Assembly: GCA_036426205.1 (NCBI GenBank)
Contig: CM071573.1
Span: forward strand, 44,256,643-44,320,642
DNA from: Ascaphus truei
Lineage: Eukaryota > Chordata > Amphibia > Anura > Ascaphidae
Length of the DNA: 64,000 bases
Reading direction: 5' to 3'
The notes beneath the pieces were generated by a model. The model searched no databases. It was given only the letters and a program-made list of their open reading frames with translations, and had not been told where the DNA came from. Shown here in pieces: positions 35,083 through 47,789 of the stretch (position 1 is the stretch's first letter; each line of letters opens with the position of its first letter). Position numbers and translations under genes: made by a program.

Positions 35083-35513
35083 GGTGCACTGTTGGTACCC
35101 ACAATGTCCTTTCAATTCCTGTCTCCACGGCCTCGCGTCACGCAACCAGCGCTCGGCATAAACAGACATTGAAATTTAGGCACCCGGGAATTTTCCATTC
35201 TTGGAAGGTTACCATGGTAACGTGAGGTGCCAGAAATTAAAACAAATTGTGACTTTTAATACTATTGCTCTGGGGGCAATATACTAACACTATATGAGTT
35301 AAAGTTAAAGAGGTAAAGTCATCTAGGCTTCTTTAGAAGGTTTTCAAGTAGCAGGACCAAGATCATAACCCCAAGCAGCAGGAGCAGGCATTGCGCGGTG
35401 TGGGATTCAGCAGCTGCAGACGTCCAGGTGACACCGCTAAGAAGCAGCACTGACACAGAATTACCAAATACTGCCACTTTTTAAAAAAGTGCCGTTCCCT
35501 CCAACATGAAGTA

Positions 35514-35723
35514 CAGGCAGTCCTCGGTTATCCGGCACAATGCGTTACTCAAAATGGCGTTGGATAGCGAAACGTCTTAAAGCGAAACACGTTTTCCCAA
35601 AGGAACACTGTTTAAATGAAAGGTTCCGTTCCTGAAGGCATTTTTAACACTAAAATACACCAAATATTTTACGCAGGCAATAAGATATGCAGCACACATA
35701 TAAATTATATAGTGTCTATACTG

Positions 35724-35773
<50 letters not shown>

Positions 35774-35975
35774 CATAATAATATATTATATAGTATAATA
35801 TCATATTGTATAATATATATATATATATTATATACACATAAACAACTTTACAAAGCATCGTAAGAGCGTTGGATAAGCTGTTCTGGCGTTGTAAAAATGA
35901 ACATAGGTATGCATTGCATAGCGTTGGATAAGCCATTCGTTCTAAAACGAAGCGTTGTAAAACGAGGACTGCCTG
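35514..35975. mobile_element. Tigger-like MITE (CAGGCAGTCCTCG family)
   Basis: CAGGCAGTCCTCGGTTATCC and AACGAGGACTGCCTG, flanked by TA on each side. It contains an expanded (ta)n tract at 35727-35772. Confidence 0.8.
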
Positions 35976-36469
35976 TACTGTATTTGGAAAATGATCTCAG
36001 TGTGAAACCCTATAAAGCAGATTACAACCTCTGTGTTAGTTTTCGCCTGTTTTTAATTGTATGTACTTGTTATTTATAAAGGGCCAAAGCCTGTAGCTGT
36101 GTCCACACTGCACCTCCGGCTGTGTATTCACTATCTCCAACTCTGAATACAACCAGGGATTGTAACAGAAAATATTGTATCTTCTCAAGAGAATGTTGTC
36201 GGACAGCTAATAATGTCACGGAGGAGGGATTCCCTAAGGTCGTCGTGCGTTAACTCAGCCGTTTTACGGTAACTGTCATTGAAGTTAATGGCAGTGGTGA
36301 GATTGGGTGTGGTACCCCGCGAAGGGCCTTATAAACCGTATTCATTTAGGCGTTTGGCTCATTTTTTCGGAAATGTTTTCGGAAATGTCCAATTAAACAA
36401 ATCAGTAAGCAGGGAAAAAACTAGAGAGGCGACAGATACTGTACAGTATTATGAAAAAAAAATAAAAAA

Positions 36470-36501
<32 letters not shown>

Positions 36502-36680
36502 ACATACCGACTCCTCCCAAGTGTAATGCATTTTAACCTGGTTAAAAAAAATTAAAAAAGCATTAAGGAAAAATACAATCCAATTACCTTCAACTATTTT
36601 CTCTTTGATAAATGTGCGCCTTTTCAAACCTAGTTTTTGTACCAGAGCTATGATTGCATTGTGAGATTCGGATACAGACT

Positions 36681-37136
36681 TTAAAGCTGCAGTTCAGTCT
36701 TTTTTTTTTTTTGTTTTTTAGATTATTTTTTGACTTCAATAGTTTCATGTGTGCAATCTCTAATTACCTAAACTGTATAGCTGCCAGTCAATTCGTTCTA
36801 CATGTATTGATAGGCCGAAATTTGGTGACATATTAAAAGCTGGGATTTGTTTATATTCTGCTTGTCAGTCAGTGGAAGCTCATGAATATTCATGAGCAAT
36901 CCTGCACTGACATGTGCTAAAGGGAGGGCAGGGCTGACAAAGGGGTGTGCTAGGGCTTGTGACAGGACATGAAGGGGCAGTGCCTTAGCAAATGGCTGTT
37001 AAAATAGAATACAAGAAAATTGGTCTTTCAAAGTTGTTGTTTTTAAAACAGAAAATGATAAAAGTATTTTTTCTTACTACAGAACTGATTTATTAAAAAA
37101 AACACACGTAGGATATTGACTGAACTGCAGCTTTAA
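36681..37136 (-). mobile_element. TTAA-flanked MITE (family B)
   Basis: Same ends as the 21854 copy, in reverse orientation. The palindrome gctcatgaatattcatgagc is at 36878-36897, with shared blocks such as tcatgaggggcagtgcc-like and aaattggtctttcaaagttg. Confidence 0.85.
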
Positions 37137-37261
37137 GGGGTCTCCTGGCTGCACAACTGGGGGGCGCTGATGGCAGCAGATTTATCAGGGGGGGGGGGAA
37201 TACTTTCAGTGGGATTTTCTTTGCTAAACCAGGAGCTGTTTTCTGCTCCAATTTTGCAGCT

Positions 37262-37330
37262 GGGAGACCAATAAGTGACAACCTTGGTACATCCAAGGAC
37301 AGCACCTTAACCATCACACCACATCTCTTC
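37262..37330 (-). mobile_element. possible decayed tRNA-derived SINE
   Basis: The minus strand reads gtgtgatggttaaggtgctg, followed by ccttggatgtaccaaggttg. It looks like a box A and an anticodon arm, but no clear box B follows. It is tentative. Confidence 0.3.
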
Positions 37331-38239
37331 ATCATGCTCTACAAATCTCAGGCAGGGAAGGTAGCGTGAGAGAATGGAGTCCCAGCACTTGAACCGGACA
37401 AAGAATAACAATGGATGTTTGAGTAAAGCGTAATTTCTTTCATGCAGAAAACAGCACCAGCATCGAGTTAGGACATTACATCATTTATTTGGGGATGTAT
37501 CCAAGGAATAAAAATAACTCAGACCGGCAAAAACCTGCAGCTGAGAGGGTGCTCAGAAAAGAATCAGTAGCATCATGTACCAGTTATTGCCATGAAACGC
37601 TGATGAGAAGACACAGTGAAAACGCCCTGTCCTTCCTTACTTACAGCGAGGATATTTCCATGTGGTTGATTTAGATCAGAGACTTACAGCCTGTTTTTTT
37701 CACAAGGTTTCCATGTTTCGTCTGCTGAGGAAGCTAAAATGTTTTTCAATAGTTAATGTAGTTAAAGTTCCTATGAAAAAATAAAATTGGAAACGTATTA
37801 TTAAATCCTACCTTTACAATAGAATCAATATTATATTATAATCTAATGACCATGCCTGGAAATTGTATTTTTAGTTTATTATTGCAAAGATACATTTTCA
37901 TCAACAACAAAAAAATCTAGACTCAAATCATAATTTGTTTTTATACGGAGAACAGGAAACACAGGATCAGAACAACATATTGCAACATATTGCAACATGA
38001 AGAAACATCTGTCTTCAGCCAGAAAGAAACTGCATGGAAAGTCGAAAAACAATTAGCTTCAGTAATTAGCATCTCCGCTGCATTAGCGATACTGAAGAAC
38101 GGTCCCATGGGGTCAGATAATTAAGTGACAAGAGACTATGTTTCTATTTATTATGACATACCCAAATGGGAAGTAGATATTATTAGACCTGACTGTTCAA
38201 AGTATAAATAATAAATCAGGGAATGAGATTAAACATTTT

Positions 38240-39120
38240 TTTTTTAATTACTTCTGTTTAATAACTATTGGAATTTGGATCCAGTGTTCCTTTTGAACAC
38301 TGACATTATGAAGACATTTAATTCCTTGGGTTTCTGAGGAAAAATTTCACCCAGTGACATTTCTTTTTTGAAGTGGAGGATTCTGTTAGTTTTCCTGAAA
38401 GTTTGGCATGTTTCTCTCTTCTCTGCGAATTAAAGGCATGTAATTCCAAATCTGCAACCATCAGATAAATGCTTTCATGCCATTTTTGATGGCAGTAAGT
38501 TCAACAAATGTATAGCTACTAAACAAAATCTGGTGAGGCAACAGCCCTTTAACAGTGGTCTGTGTGGCTACTTCCCAGAGCTGGAGAAGATGTTAGTCCC
38601 ACTTGTTTGAATAATGATGAGGCGCCATAGACAAATCCAACTTATTTTTGTATTTACGCTCGTCAACAATATCGTCTACCAAGTTGTCAGTGAAGTCTCC
38701 TGCTCATACATGGTCATATTTTGCTCTGTTTGGGTGATGTAACTTTTTCCAAAAACAGAAAGCAAAAATTCCCCAAGTCCAATTTCATAACGTGCTTTAG
38801 GGGGAAAAAAATAGTTGGTGAAATCTAAAACCTGTGAGTGACTGAAATATTTTCCCTTTTTTTTTAATGCCTCAGGACCGCATGAGCTCGGAGCAGTTGC
38901 TGCAAAATTTGTCTGTGTGACTGATTTACAATTAGTGTTACTTCTCTCTCAAAGTTTGTGTTTCGCTGAGTAAGACCCGTCTGTCCCTCGTCCTTGTGAC
39001 CGAAAAGTCACTGAAACACAGGAGTAGACTTACACATTTTTGGCAAGAGGCTGCCGGTGTGTCTCTTACTGGCACTCACTTCTACAGACCGTCCAAACTG
39101 CAAACTGAATGGATGCCAGC
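38240..39120 (-). other. possible decayed coding relic, unidentified
   Basis: Minus-strand frames give short protein-like runs separated by stops and shifts, for example KARYEIGLGEFLLSVFGKS, FTDNLVDDIVDERKYKNKLD and SSTSKKKCHWVKFF. I recognise no family. It could be an old transposase, a processed pseudogene or chance. Confidence 0.2.
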
Positions 39121-40353
39121 TGCCTCCATTAACCCGCTGGGGTGTTAATTGCAATAAAAAGACATGGGGCATCTTCTTTCTCTATTGACCCCTGCAGTAG
39201 TGCAACAAGGAGCGTATAATATTTTAACAGTGAAGGTGTGAGATATACAGGTACATCTAATTTCAGGAATAGCCTAGCAATGCATTTAGACATAAACAAT
39301 GTGCGCAAAGTCAAACAGAAAGCAAGTATCCGAGGGTAGAATAGGACCCAATAGTTGGGGTACTCAACACAAACAGCTTATTCATTACACCACTGATACT
39401 CTTGTCTAAGAGATTGGCTCATATGTTCAAACAGCAGGGTAATAACTTTGCAGCTTTGCAGAAAGCAGACACCAGATTCTGGTATTCACGGGAAAAAGGT
39501 CCATCAACATGCAGGGTATGACCTCCAATAATCCCAAGGTCTACCCATCTTCGTCCTACCCACCAAGAAGGTGCTTAATGAGTGATGCTTTGTATGTGGT
39601 CAAAATTGGACCTTGGGGGTAAAGGTTCCGTCCAACATAGGACCTAACTGAACTAATGGCAATGGTATGTAAACGATGTATAATAATTTGTGCAGTAACT
39701 TGATGACTGGTGCCTTCCTTAATCAGTAGATAGATTGATAGATCATTATTTCCCAAAGAGACATGTTGGCCATTTTTTCTCCCATCCCAACAAGATATTT
39801 GGAATCGTACATCACAGAAAAACATAAAGCAATGCACTGCTGGGCAATGTGGCAGGAAAGGGTTACACCGTTATGTGCTGAAGATGCCAATGATTTTCAG
39901 CTATGTAAAGTTTAATTTCAGTTGGGACCAGTGAACTTGCTTTGTACTTTGCGCAGGAAGGACCCTGCCCGGATGAGCAGAATGTGACCATGCCAAGAGG
40001 AGGTGCCATCTACACTCCACGTCTCATGAACCTCATGTGTTTCACGCTCCCAGAGTGACAATTATTCAGGGAAATGATGCTTGCAAGACAAAATAATGCA
40101 GAATAACCACATCCCAGCAGACTGAAGATAGGAACGCTGGCGATTTGTGTGAAAATGCCTACTCATGGCAGAAATGTAGCTAACATTTCTATAGCAGGGC
40201 AGTAACTGTGACAGACATACATGTAACTTTTTGTAGGGATGCACAGGATAAAGAATGCTTGGTAAATATCTGGCAATGATGGGGGTTTAATGACATTTTT
40301 GTAATGCTTGTATATTGCAGGACTGTTATATTTATTTCAAACGTGCCGTAGGG

Positions 40354-40585
40354 CAGGGGTGCGCAAACGTTTTTTTGCTGCATCCCCCTGCCTGCTCTCC
40401 TCCATTGTTGTGCCCCTCCTTACCTTGCACGGCGTCAAACGCCGCTGCCGGGTCATGTAACCCGCAGCGTCATTTGACGTCACGTTACCGTGGCATCACA
40501 TGACCCCCGTGGTCACGCGTCTGAAACCGGCTGAATTTCAGTAAGTAGAGGCTGCAGAGGCCTCGTGCGGTCCCCCGGCATTTAA
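40354..40585. mobile_element. hAT-like MITE (CAGGGGTGCGCAAA family), right end missing
   Basis: caggggtgcgcaaacgtttt, gcagcgtcatttgacgtcac and ctgcagaggcctcgtgcggt match the family. The right tip is lost where a family F repeat begins. Confidence 0.65.
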
Positions 40586-40587
40586 TT

Positions 40588-40925
40588 TATCTCTTAGCAA
40601 ACAAAGCTTCCACTGCAGCCGGGGATGCTGGGTAATGACAAGTAAATGAGCACTCGCAGTGTGTCACTTTTAGTTTCATATCCATTTTAACATGGATCCC
40701 TATAAACTTCTGCCTGCCGTATTAGGCTGCGCTTATAGTGCCTGCGACGCGACGTCAGGCTCCGGTCGCTGGAAAAATCGACTTGACTTCCAGCCATCGC
40801 GTCTACTATAAGAGCATGCGACGGCGGCAATACATTTGTTTTGACGCGACGTCACGTTGTTGTCGCCGGCACTATGAGCGCAGCCTAAAACAGCTTTTTC
40901 TGCACAGCCTCGGTTAAAGAAGTGC
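40588..40925 (-). mobile_element. family F repeat, interrupted
   Basis: tccactgcagccggggatgc, tgggtaatgacaagtaaatg, then after the nested MITE cagctttttctgcacagcct. The order matches the 18385 and 45158 copies. Confidence 0.65.
40735..40885. mobile_element. TA-flanked palindromic MITE (GGCTGCGC ends), nested
   Basis: GGCTGCGCTTATAGTGCC and GGCACTATGAGCGCAGCC are near-perfect inverted ends with TA outside each. Sub-terminal gcgacgcgacgtc is also mirrored. It interrupts a copy of the 44390-46240 family. Confidence 0.75.
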
Positions 40926-42238
40926 ATACTGTACTTTTTTAATGTCTGGAGATATATAATCACATACATTTTATTTTTTAATTTATTATCCTCAAACATA
41001 TATCTGACAGTATGTAAGTATTATGTTACGCAGTGCATTTCCCCCATATTGTTTGACTTTTGTGGTTTATTTTGTAATTCCTCTATTTTTCAATTAGGCA
41101 GCTCAAAAAATACTAGCGAAAATATTGAGATAATTTTAAGGTTTGGTTGGCAAAATTGGTCTATCACCAGCTTTATTCAAATAAAATAATAAAATACTCA
41201 CAAATGTCATGTGCGGAATAGACCCCATTTCCGAGGTGTCTTAACCATTTCGGTGCTGGAGACACTTCAGCACTGATTGGGTTAAATCTCCATGTGCACG
41301 GCTTGACCTCTCTAATCATTGTCTGATTGTATTATTGGGCTAGGACCCCAGTGGGGCGGGAGGAAGTTTCTTCTTTATAATGAGCCTTGACCATGGAAAT
41401 AAGGCAAAACAGCTTTAAAGCACGATCTCTACAGTCGTAAAAATGGCTTTCCTTGCAGTGTCAGCGCCTGCTCAGCCCCGAGCTGCATTTTCTAGAAGCC
41501 CCGTTTTCCTACTGAACATTCCTTAGTCTCCTGCAGCTGAGTATTAAATAGGCAGGGAAATGGCAGCAATTTCAGGCTCATAAAAAAGACAATATTCCAG
41601 TGAAAAGCAGATTTTTATGAAGGGAAAACGCGGAATACATTTTGACGCTCTCTGCAGCCCGGTTAACTGTCACAAACGGTCTGCGAGTTTCCCGGATTCG
41701 GGGCCAGTCTCACTCATTTTTAGCGTCAGCGTCTCAGAAATGCGTATCCCCAAATCTCAGTGAGGTTGGCTATTTAAGATGGACACACCCGCTCTCTGTG
41801 GGTTCCAGTAATATGTTCGCACGTGTTTATTCTGCAAAACTAGATGAGCTTTTTTAGTTACAGACTAAACTCCGTAACAGAATAAGGAAATACAGGGGTC
41901 AGTTATGGACACTCACAGTGCGAATGAATAGCGTACGACAATTCAAACCACTTCTGTTCCTGTATAGATAGAAATTATTATCCGAGCGCGCCGTCACAAA
42001 TCTTCCCCCGGTAACATGGGTCATGAGAAAGTTCAGCAAGCCCAATAAATATTCATAGGGTCCCAGTCACCAGGATCACCCAAAAAATTATTTATTCTTA
42101 AAAGTATTAAACGCAGACATGGACAGAGAAACACGACGGCCAGAGAAACAGGACTGGCAGAGACAGCCTGCCACACATGAGTGGGAGTAAAGCCGTGCTG
42201 AAGTTTAGCACCGCTTGTGGATCTGGACCCCCGAGTTT

Positions 42239-42394
42239 CATCACCCCAGGCTTGTGGAATCACCCCAGGCTTGTGGAATCACCCCAGGCTTGTGGAATCA
42301 CCCCAGGCTTGTGGAATCACCCCAGGCTTGTGGAATCACCCCAGGTTTGTGGAATCACCCCAGGCTTGTGGAATCACCCCAGGCTTGTGGAATC
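42239..42394. repeat. 19-bp minisatellite
   Basis: About eight near-identical units of atcaccccaggcttgtgga. One unit differs by a single base (aggtttgtgg). Confidence 0.93.
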
Positions 42395-42769
42395 TTTTGA
42401 AAACAAACAAACCCGATTTCAGAGGGGGCGTGAAGGGCAGCAGCACGGAGGCCCCACACATACAGGGAAACTCCGGGGGTTACATTATCAGAGACATGCT
42501 ATGCTATATTGTCAACACAAACAAGTGATGGGCCCAGCAACGCATTGTAACATGGGAAACATTACTGTTAAGTTTACAGCTACTTTAATGTGGGGAACAT
42601 ACTTAATACATTATACACGGATGTGTGTTTGCTAAAAAATGCACAAATTGTGAAACAACGTTCAATTACTGATGTTTTTTTACCTATTTAGTCAAATCCA
42701 TTTATCTCCCCAACGAATGAAAATGTAATTGTACCGTTTCAAGAACGATTTGATATGGGTTATTACAGG

Positions 42770-43025
42770 GGTGCGCAAAGTTACCTACATGCGCCCCCCC
42801 CCCCTCCATGCACGGCTCCGGCGTCATGTGATGTCACATTACCATGGCAACGTGACGTCACATGACCCCGCAGCGTCATTTGACACCGGGTTGCCATGGA
42901 GACGGGTCGCTGGAAGGGAAGAAAAAGTTACAGAGGTCTCGCGCGATCCCCTGCATTTATTTGAAATGCTTTCGGGGAAGCGCAGGGCCTCTGTAACAGC
43001 TGCGCGCCCCCTTCACGCACCCCTG
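42770..43025. mobile_element. hAT-like MITE (CAGGGGTGCGCAAA family)
   Basis: caggggtgcgcaaagttacc and cttcacgcacccctg tips. Flanks ggttatta and tgttacta agree at 6 of 8. The interior is GC-rich with several gtgacgtca-like motifs. Confidence 0.78.
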
Positions 43026-43576
43026 TGTTACTATACACAGATTCGTCGATTCCCTTTTGGCTCATTTATTTTAAATTTTTCAGGCTTTCAAACGATTGAG
43101 ATTTTGCAAACGATTGAGACTGTACACAGTGCGGTGACAGGCGGAAGGAAGCAGAGTGTCAGAAAGAGACATCTTTATCAGCTGCTCGGACAGCGAACCT
43201 TTAAACAGAGATTTTTGCACTAATAAATCTTGGGAAAATGTATACCCTATGTTTGAAACGTGAGCAGCAGAAGACTTTGGTTACCAGACAGATATCTTCT
43301 ACAAGAATTAGAAATCCAACCATTTATATTGCTAAACTGTCTCTTCCCAAGTACTGTACATAACGTTTTTGTTTAAAAGGGCAGATCCATATGGCATTTT
43401 TTAATTTATGTTATTTTAACAGAATAAAAGTAATACAATGTTACAAATAAAGAATGGAAACGAATGTTTGATGTCTCATGTTTAGATCATTTTCAATATT
43501 CAACAAATCCCAGAGCATTCTCAATCAATCCCTGAACCACCTTCAATCACCCCCTGGGGGGGGTGGGGGGGGGGAG

Positions 43577-43904
43577 TTAAAGCTGCAGTTCAGGCAATAT
43601 CCTGCATGTGTGTTTTTTTTAATAAATCAGTTCTGTAGTAAGAAAAAATACTTTTAGCATTTTCTGTTTTAAAAAAAACAACTTTGAAAGACCAATTTTC
43701 TTGTATTCTATTTTAACAAGCATGCTTGCTCCTATAGCAACGATTTACATTCCCCATATTTAAAGATGTCGCCAAACTTTGCTGATCAATAGACGGAGAA
43801 CGAATTGACCGGCAGCTATGCAGTTCTTTAGGTAATTAGAGATTGCCCATATGAAACTATTGAAATAAAAAAATAAATAAAAAAAGACAGAACTGCAGCT
43901 TTAA
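43577..43904 (+). mobile_element. TTAA-flanked MITE (family B), internally deleted
   Basis: TTAAAGCTGCAGTTCAGG ... AACTGCAGCTTTAA. It lacks the roughly 120-bp central part that holds the palindrome in other copies. Confidence 0.85.
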
Positions 43905-44241
43905 GACCTCCTGCTCTAGAGGGTAGCCAAAACATTGGTCCAATAAAATAATTTTGGATTAGATTCCCCAGGCATGCCTAAAGGGGTTCCCTGTAATAAT
44001 TTTCAGGTCATTTTAAAATTGTACTAAATACAGAAGAGGTTACAATGCATCTGATCACAGAGTTGCTATTAGAGATGGTTGGGGTTCCTCAGAATTTCAC
44101 ATGGGCTTCCTTAACAAAAAAAAGGGTTGGAAACGACTGTTATAGGGTCTCTGATAGAAGCACCCTCTCCAGTTGTCTGGTCTATACCAGTTAAGTGTGT
44201 GCCCCAATCCCTTCACACTGATATATATATATGTATATGTA

Positions 44242-44376
44242 CAGTGGTTGACAAATCACCAAAAAATCTACTCGCCACCTAGTACCAAACGTGTGCTGCT
44301 TGGGCCAATATTTACTCGCCCGGGGGTTAAATCCACTCGCCCGGGGCGAGCAAATGTATAGGTTTGTCGAACACTG
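44242..44376. mobile_element. short TA-flanked MITE (CAGTGGTTGACAAA family)
   Basis: CAGTGGTTGACAAATC and TTTGTCGAACACTG tips with TA on each side. The interior tttactcgcccgggggtta is shared with the copy at 9651. Confidence 0.8.
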
Positions 44377-44389
44377 TAATATGTATTTA

Positions 44390-45123
44390 GCTTCTTTGCA
44401 TACCCAGTTAATCAACCCCACACTGATGAGACCCATTAAGGTCGAAACAGCTGTCTGTGGGTGGTTTTCTGGGTATGCCCCTTAACCCTGGCTGTGCTCA
44501 AAGCTGTGACCATGCAGCAAGCTTAAGCCTATAGGGAACCATGTTAAAAATGGTTTTTGAAGCAAAAACTGGCACTGTGTGCTCATTTGCATGTCATTTC
44601 CCAGAATCCCTTGCTGCAGTGGAAGTGCTGTNNNNNNNNNNNNNNNNNNNNNNNNNNNNNNNNNNNNNNNNNNNNNNNNNNNNNNNNNNNNNNNNNNNNN
44701 NNNNNNNNACAGTTATATTTGCATATTTGCTTTCCTGTGGAGGGTTTTTGTCACTTTTTTTACTCACCATAACTTAACTCAGTATTATGGTTTAGCCTAT
44801 CCCATAGCCTCTCTTGCATTCCCAGTAAAATCAACCCCACACTGATGAGACCCATCAAGGTCGAAACAGCTGTCTGTGGGTGGTTTTCTGGGTATGCACC
44901 TTAACCCTGGCTGTGCTCAAAGCTGTGTCCATGCAGCAAGCTTAAGCCTATAGGGAACCATGTTAAAAATGGTTATTGAGGCAAAAAGTGACACTGTGTG
45001 CTCATTTGCATGTCATTTCCCAGAATCCCTTGCTGCAGTGGAAGTGCTGTATGCTGGGTGATGATGGGGAAAGGTGGGGTTGCAGACCTGCCTAAGACAT
45101 GCAGATGAGCATACAGTTATATT

Positions 45124-45160
<37 letters not shown>

Positions 45161-46192
45161 AAACCCTAATACTGAGTTAAGTTATGTGAGAAAAAAAGTG
45201 ACAAAAACCCTCCACAGAAACACACATATGCAAATATAGCTGTTGCTCATCTGCATGTCTAGGCAGGTCTGCAACCCCACCTTTCCCCATCATCACCCAG
45301 CACTACAGCACTTCCTGCAGCAAGGGATTCTGGAAATGACATGCAAAATGAGCACACAGTGTCCTTTTTGGCCTCAAAACCATTTTAAACTGGTTCCCTA
45401 TAGGCTTAAGCTTGCTGGCATGGTCACAGCTTTGAGCACAGCCAGGGTTAAGTGTGCATACCCAGAAAACCACCCACAGACAGCTGTTTCGACCTTGACG
45501 GGTCTCATCAGTGTGGGTTGATTTTACTGGGAATGCAAGAGAGGCTATGGGATAGACTAAAAACCATTAATACTGAGTTAAGTTTGGTGAGTAAAAAAAG
45601 TGACAAAAACCCTCCACAGGAAGCAAATATAGCGTAGCTCATCTGCATGTCTTAGGCAGGTCTGCAACCCCACCTTTCCCCAATCACCCAGCATACAGCA
45701 CTTCCATGCAGCAAGGGATTCTGGGAAATGACATGCAAATGAGCACACAGTGTCACTTGTTGCCTCAATAACCATTTTTAACATGGTTCCCTATAGGCTT
45801 GAGCTTGCTGCATGGTCACAGCTTTGAGCACAGCCGGGTTAAGGTGCATACCCAGAAACCATAACTCTCTTGCATTCCCAGTAAAATCAACCCACACTGA
45901 TGAGACCCTCAAGGTCGAAACAGCTGCTGTGGGTGGTTTTCGGGTATGCACCTTAACCCGTGGCTGTGCTCAAGCTGGTGACCATGCAGCAAGCTTAAGC
46001 CTATAGGGAACCATGTTATAAAATGGTTTTAGGCAAAAAGTGACACTGTGTGCTCATTTGCATGTCATTCTCCCAGAATCCCTTGCTGGCAGTGGAAGTG
46101 CTGTATGCGGGTGTGATGGATTGGAAAGGGGGTTGGGGTTCAGACCTTGCCTAAACATCAGGATGAGCACTACATCTAGAGTTGCAATTATT

Positions 46193-46233
<41 letters not shown>

Positions 46234-46240
46234 TTGTGGG
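44390..46240. repeat. inverted cluster of five family F units around a gap
   Basis: Units of about 230-440 bp run plus (44407-44631), gap, plus (44709-45128), a (ta)n tract, minus (45158-45631), minus (45632-45860), plus (45861-46180), then (ta)n. Each has the landmarks cactgatgagaccc, gtcgaaacagctgtctgtgg, gcaagcttaagcctataggg and cccagaatcccttgctg. The copies differ mainly by single-base indels. Confidence 0.85.
44632..44708. other. assembly gap (77 N)
   Basis: A run of N interrupts the inverted repeat cluster. It is probably where the assembler could not resolve near-identical units. Confidence 0.99.
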
Positions 46241-46504
46241 TATTAAAAGTGTACTATATCTACATATTGTCTGGCCCACAAACAGTTGTATCTAAGTTAA
46301 TAAGATAGAGAATATACAAACAGTCTAAGGTATTTGGTTACCATAGAAACATTATACGTTTAATAAATAAACTTTTTTAATTATTATTTTGTTATTAATG
46401 TATTATTGTTTAAAACCTGTATTTAACATACTAAGCATGCCACTGCCATTAATTCACTTGCAAAATAATTCACAATGCAATTTAAAAATGGCAACACTAT
46501 GTAC

Positions 46505-46672
46505 ATCCTGTATATCTTTTATTTATATAGTGCCATCTATGTTCTATCTAGTGTTATCTATGTTCCCAGCGCGTTACAGCAGTAATACACTTAACACAAT
46601 GTAAATAAGCGCTTCATACATAAAAGTAACATTAGGAAAAAGAGTCCCTGCCCCGAAGAGTTTACAATCTCA
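46505..46672 (-). mobile_element. L2/SINE-type 3' end repeat (attgtaagctc family)
   Basis: The minus strand begins gagattgtaaactcttcggg and ends with the 'cactatataaataaaag' tail, matching the other copies. Confidence 0.65.
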
Positions 46673-46869
46673 AACTTGGACGGTTAGGGCAAGCCGTGCA
46701 TGGAGCACAAACTAACAATGCGAGGAGTCCAGTGTATGAGTTACAGGCCTCTGGGGGTCGTCTTTACATGTGATAGGGGATAGGGTATAGGTTTTTGGTG
46801 TAAAACAAATCCATCTATGAAATGCTGCCTCAGACTCTGAGAATCCGGGACCCCAGTACAGCACAAAAT

Positions 46870-47705
46870 ATTAAATACCCCATCTCTACATCAATATGAA
46901 AGCTACCTCCCAGCTGGAGCTACAAAGGCCCATAAAAAAAGTAAAGCCAAAGTCCATCACCTCGGCAGAAGAGCAGACGATGTAAAAAACTAAATGGCCG
47001 ACCTCACTGAAGCTCATAACGGGTTCTCCCAGGACCTGGAACAGATGAAGGCCTGGAGCTTAACGAAAGGCTGGAAGACCTGGAGGTCAGCAGGCGTCCT
47101 CAGGGCAGAAGATCTGTTCCATCGAGATGGTATTCTCCCCTTTGAAGGGTTAGTGGAGATATTTCAGCTACCCAATTGGGAACTGTTCCATTACCTACTG
47201 TACATAGTGAGAGAGGGCTGGTGTTAGCACTGAACTGCATAGTGCTTTCCCCCGACGCAGATAACAAATGCCTGTTAATGTTTATGGTGGGAAGAGGAGT
47301 TAGGAGGTACATTAAAAATGGACCATTGGAATTAAATCTGTGTATCTGCTTCCAAGGGTTCAATATGAACCACAATCAAAGACATTTCTTACAAACTACC
47401 TTATATCGATGGTACCTGACCCGTCCGTCTGAATAAGATGAAAAGGAGTTCCTCGCCCAGATGTTTTTCGGGGCTGCAGACTAAATGGCTCCCTGTCCAA
47501 CATCTGGTGGTCCTGCCCTCACATTAGACCAGTGTGGTCTCAAACGTTTTCTCTAATTCATCAGGTCCTTGAAACCTCCTTAAGACTGGACCTGTGGCTG
47601 GCCCTTCTGAATAAAATGCCTGCTAACCTCCCCAAGGCAAAAGAAAAAATGGATACCGTACAATACATACTCTCAGCCACCCGCAGCTCTATCACTGCCC
47701 ACTAG
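46870..47705 (+). pseudogene. L1/Tx1-like LINE remnant, ORF2 C-terminus with inactivating frameshifts
   Basis: Three frames in succession carry L1-type ORF2 C-terminal sequence. They are AEDLFHRDGILPFEGLVEIF (frame of 46994), then NQRHFLQTTLYRWYLT (ending in a stop near 47436), then SNIWWSCPHIRPVWSQTF followed by LWLALLNKMP (47472-47702, stop TAG 47703-47705). The last resembles the WWSC zinc-knuckle region at the end of L1/Tx1 ORF2. At least two frameshifts are present. The upstream 46890-47080 segment (ERLEDLE-like) may be ORF1, which would mean a large internal deletion; that part is tentative. Confidence 0.65.
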
Positions 47706-47789
47706 TTAGAACCCGGACCCCCCTCAGCAGAACATGATAAACGTTCCCCTTTTTACTGATTCATTGTAATATTGATATACTGTATATAC

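Noticed and set aside
42177..42635. 152-codon frame with repeating ITPGLWNHPRLVES-type sequence
   Set aside because: Direct translation of the 19-bp minisatellite; 19 is not a multiple of 3, so all three frames read through.
44541..44845. Open frames with long runs of unknown residues
   Set aside because: They cross the 77-N gap inside a repeat cluster.
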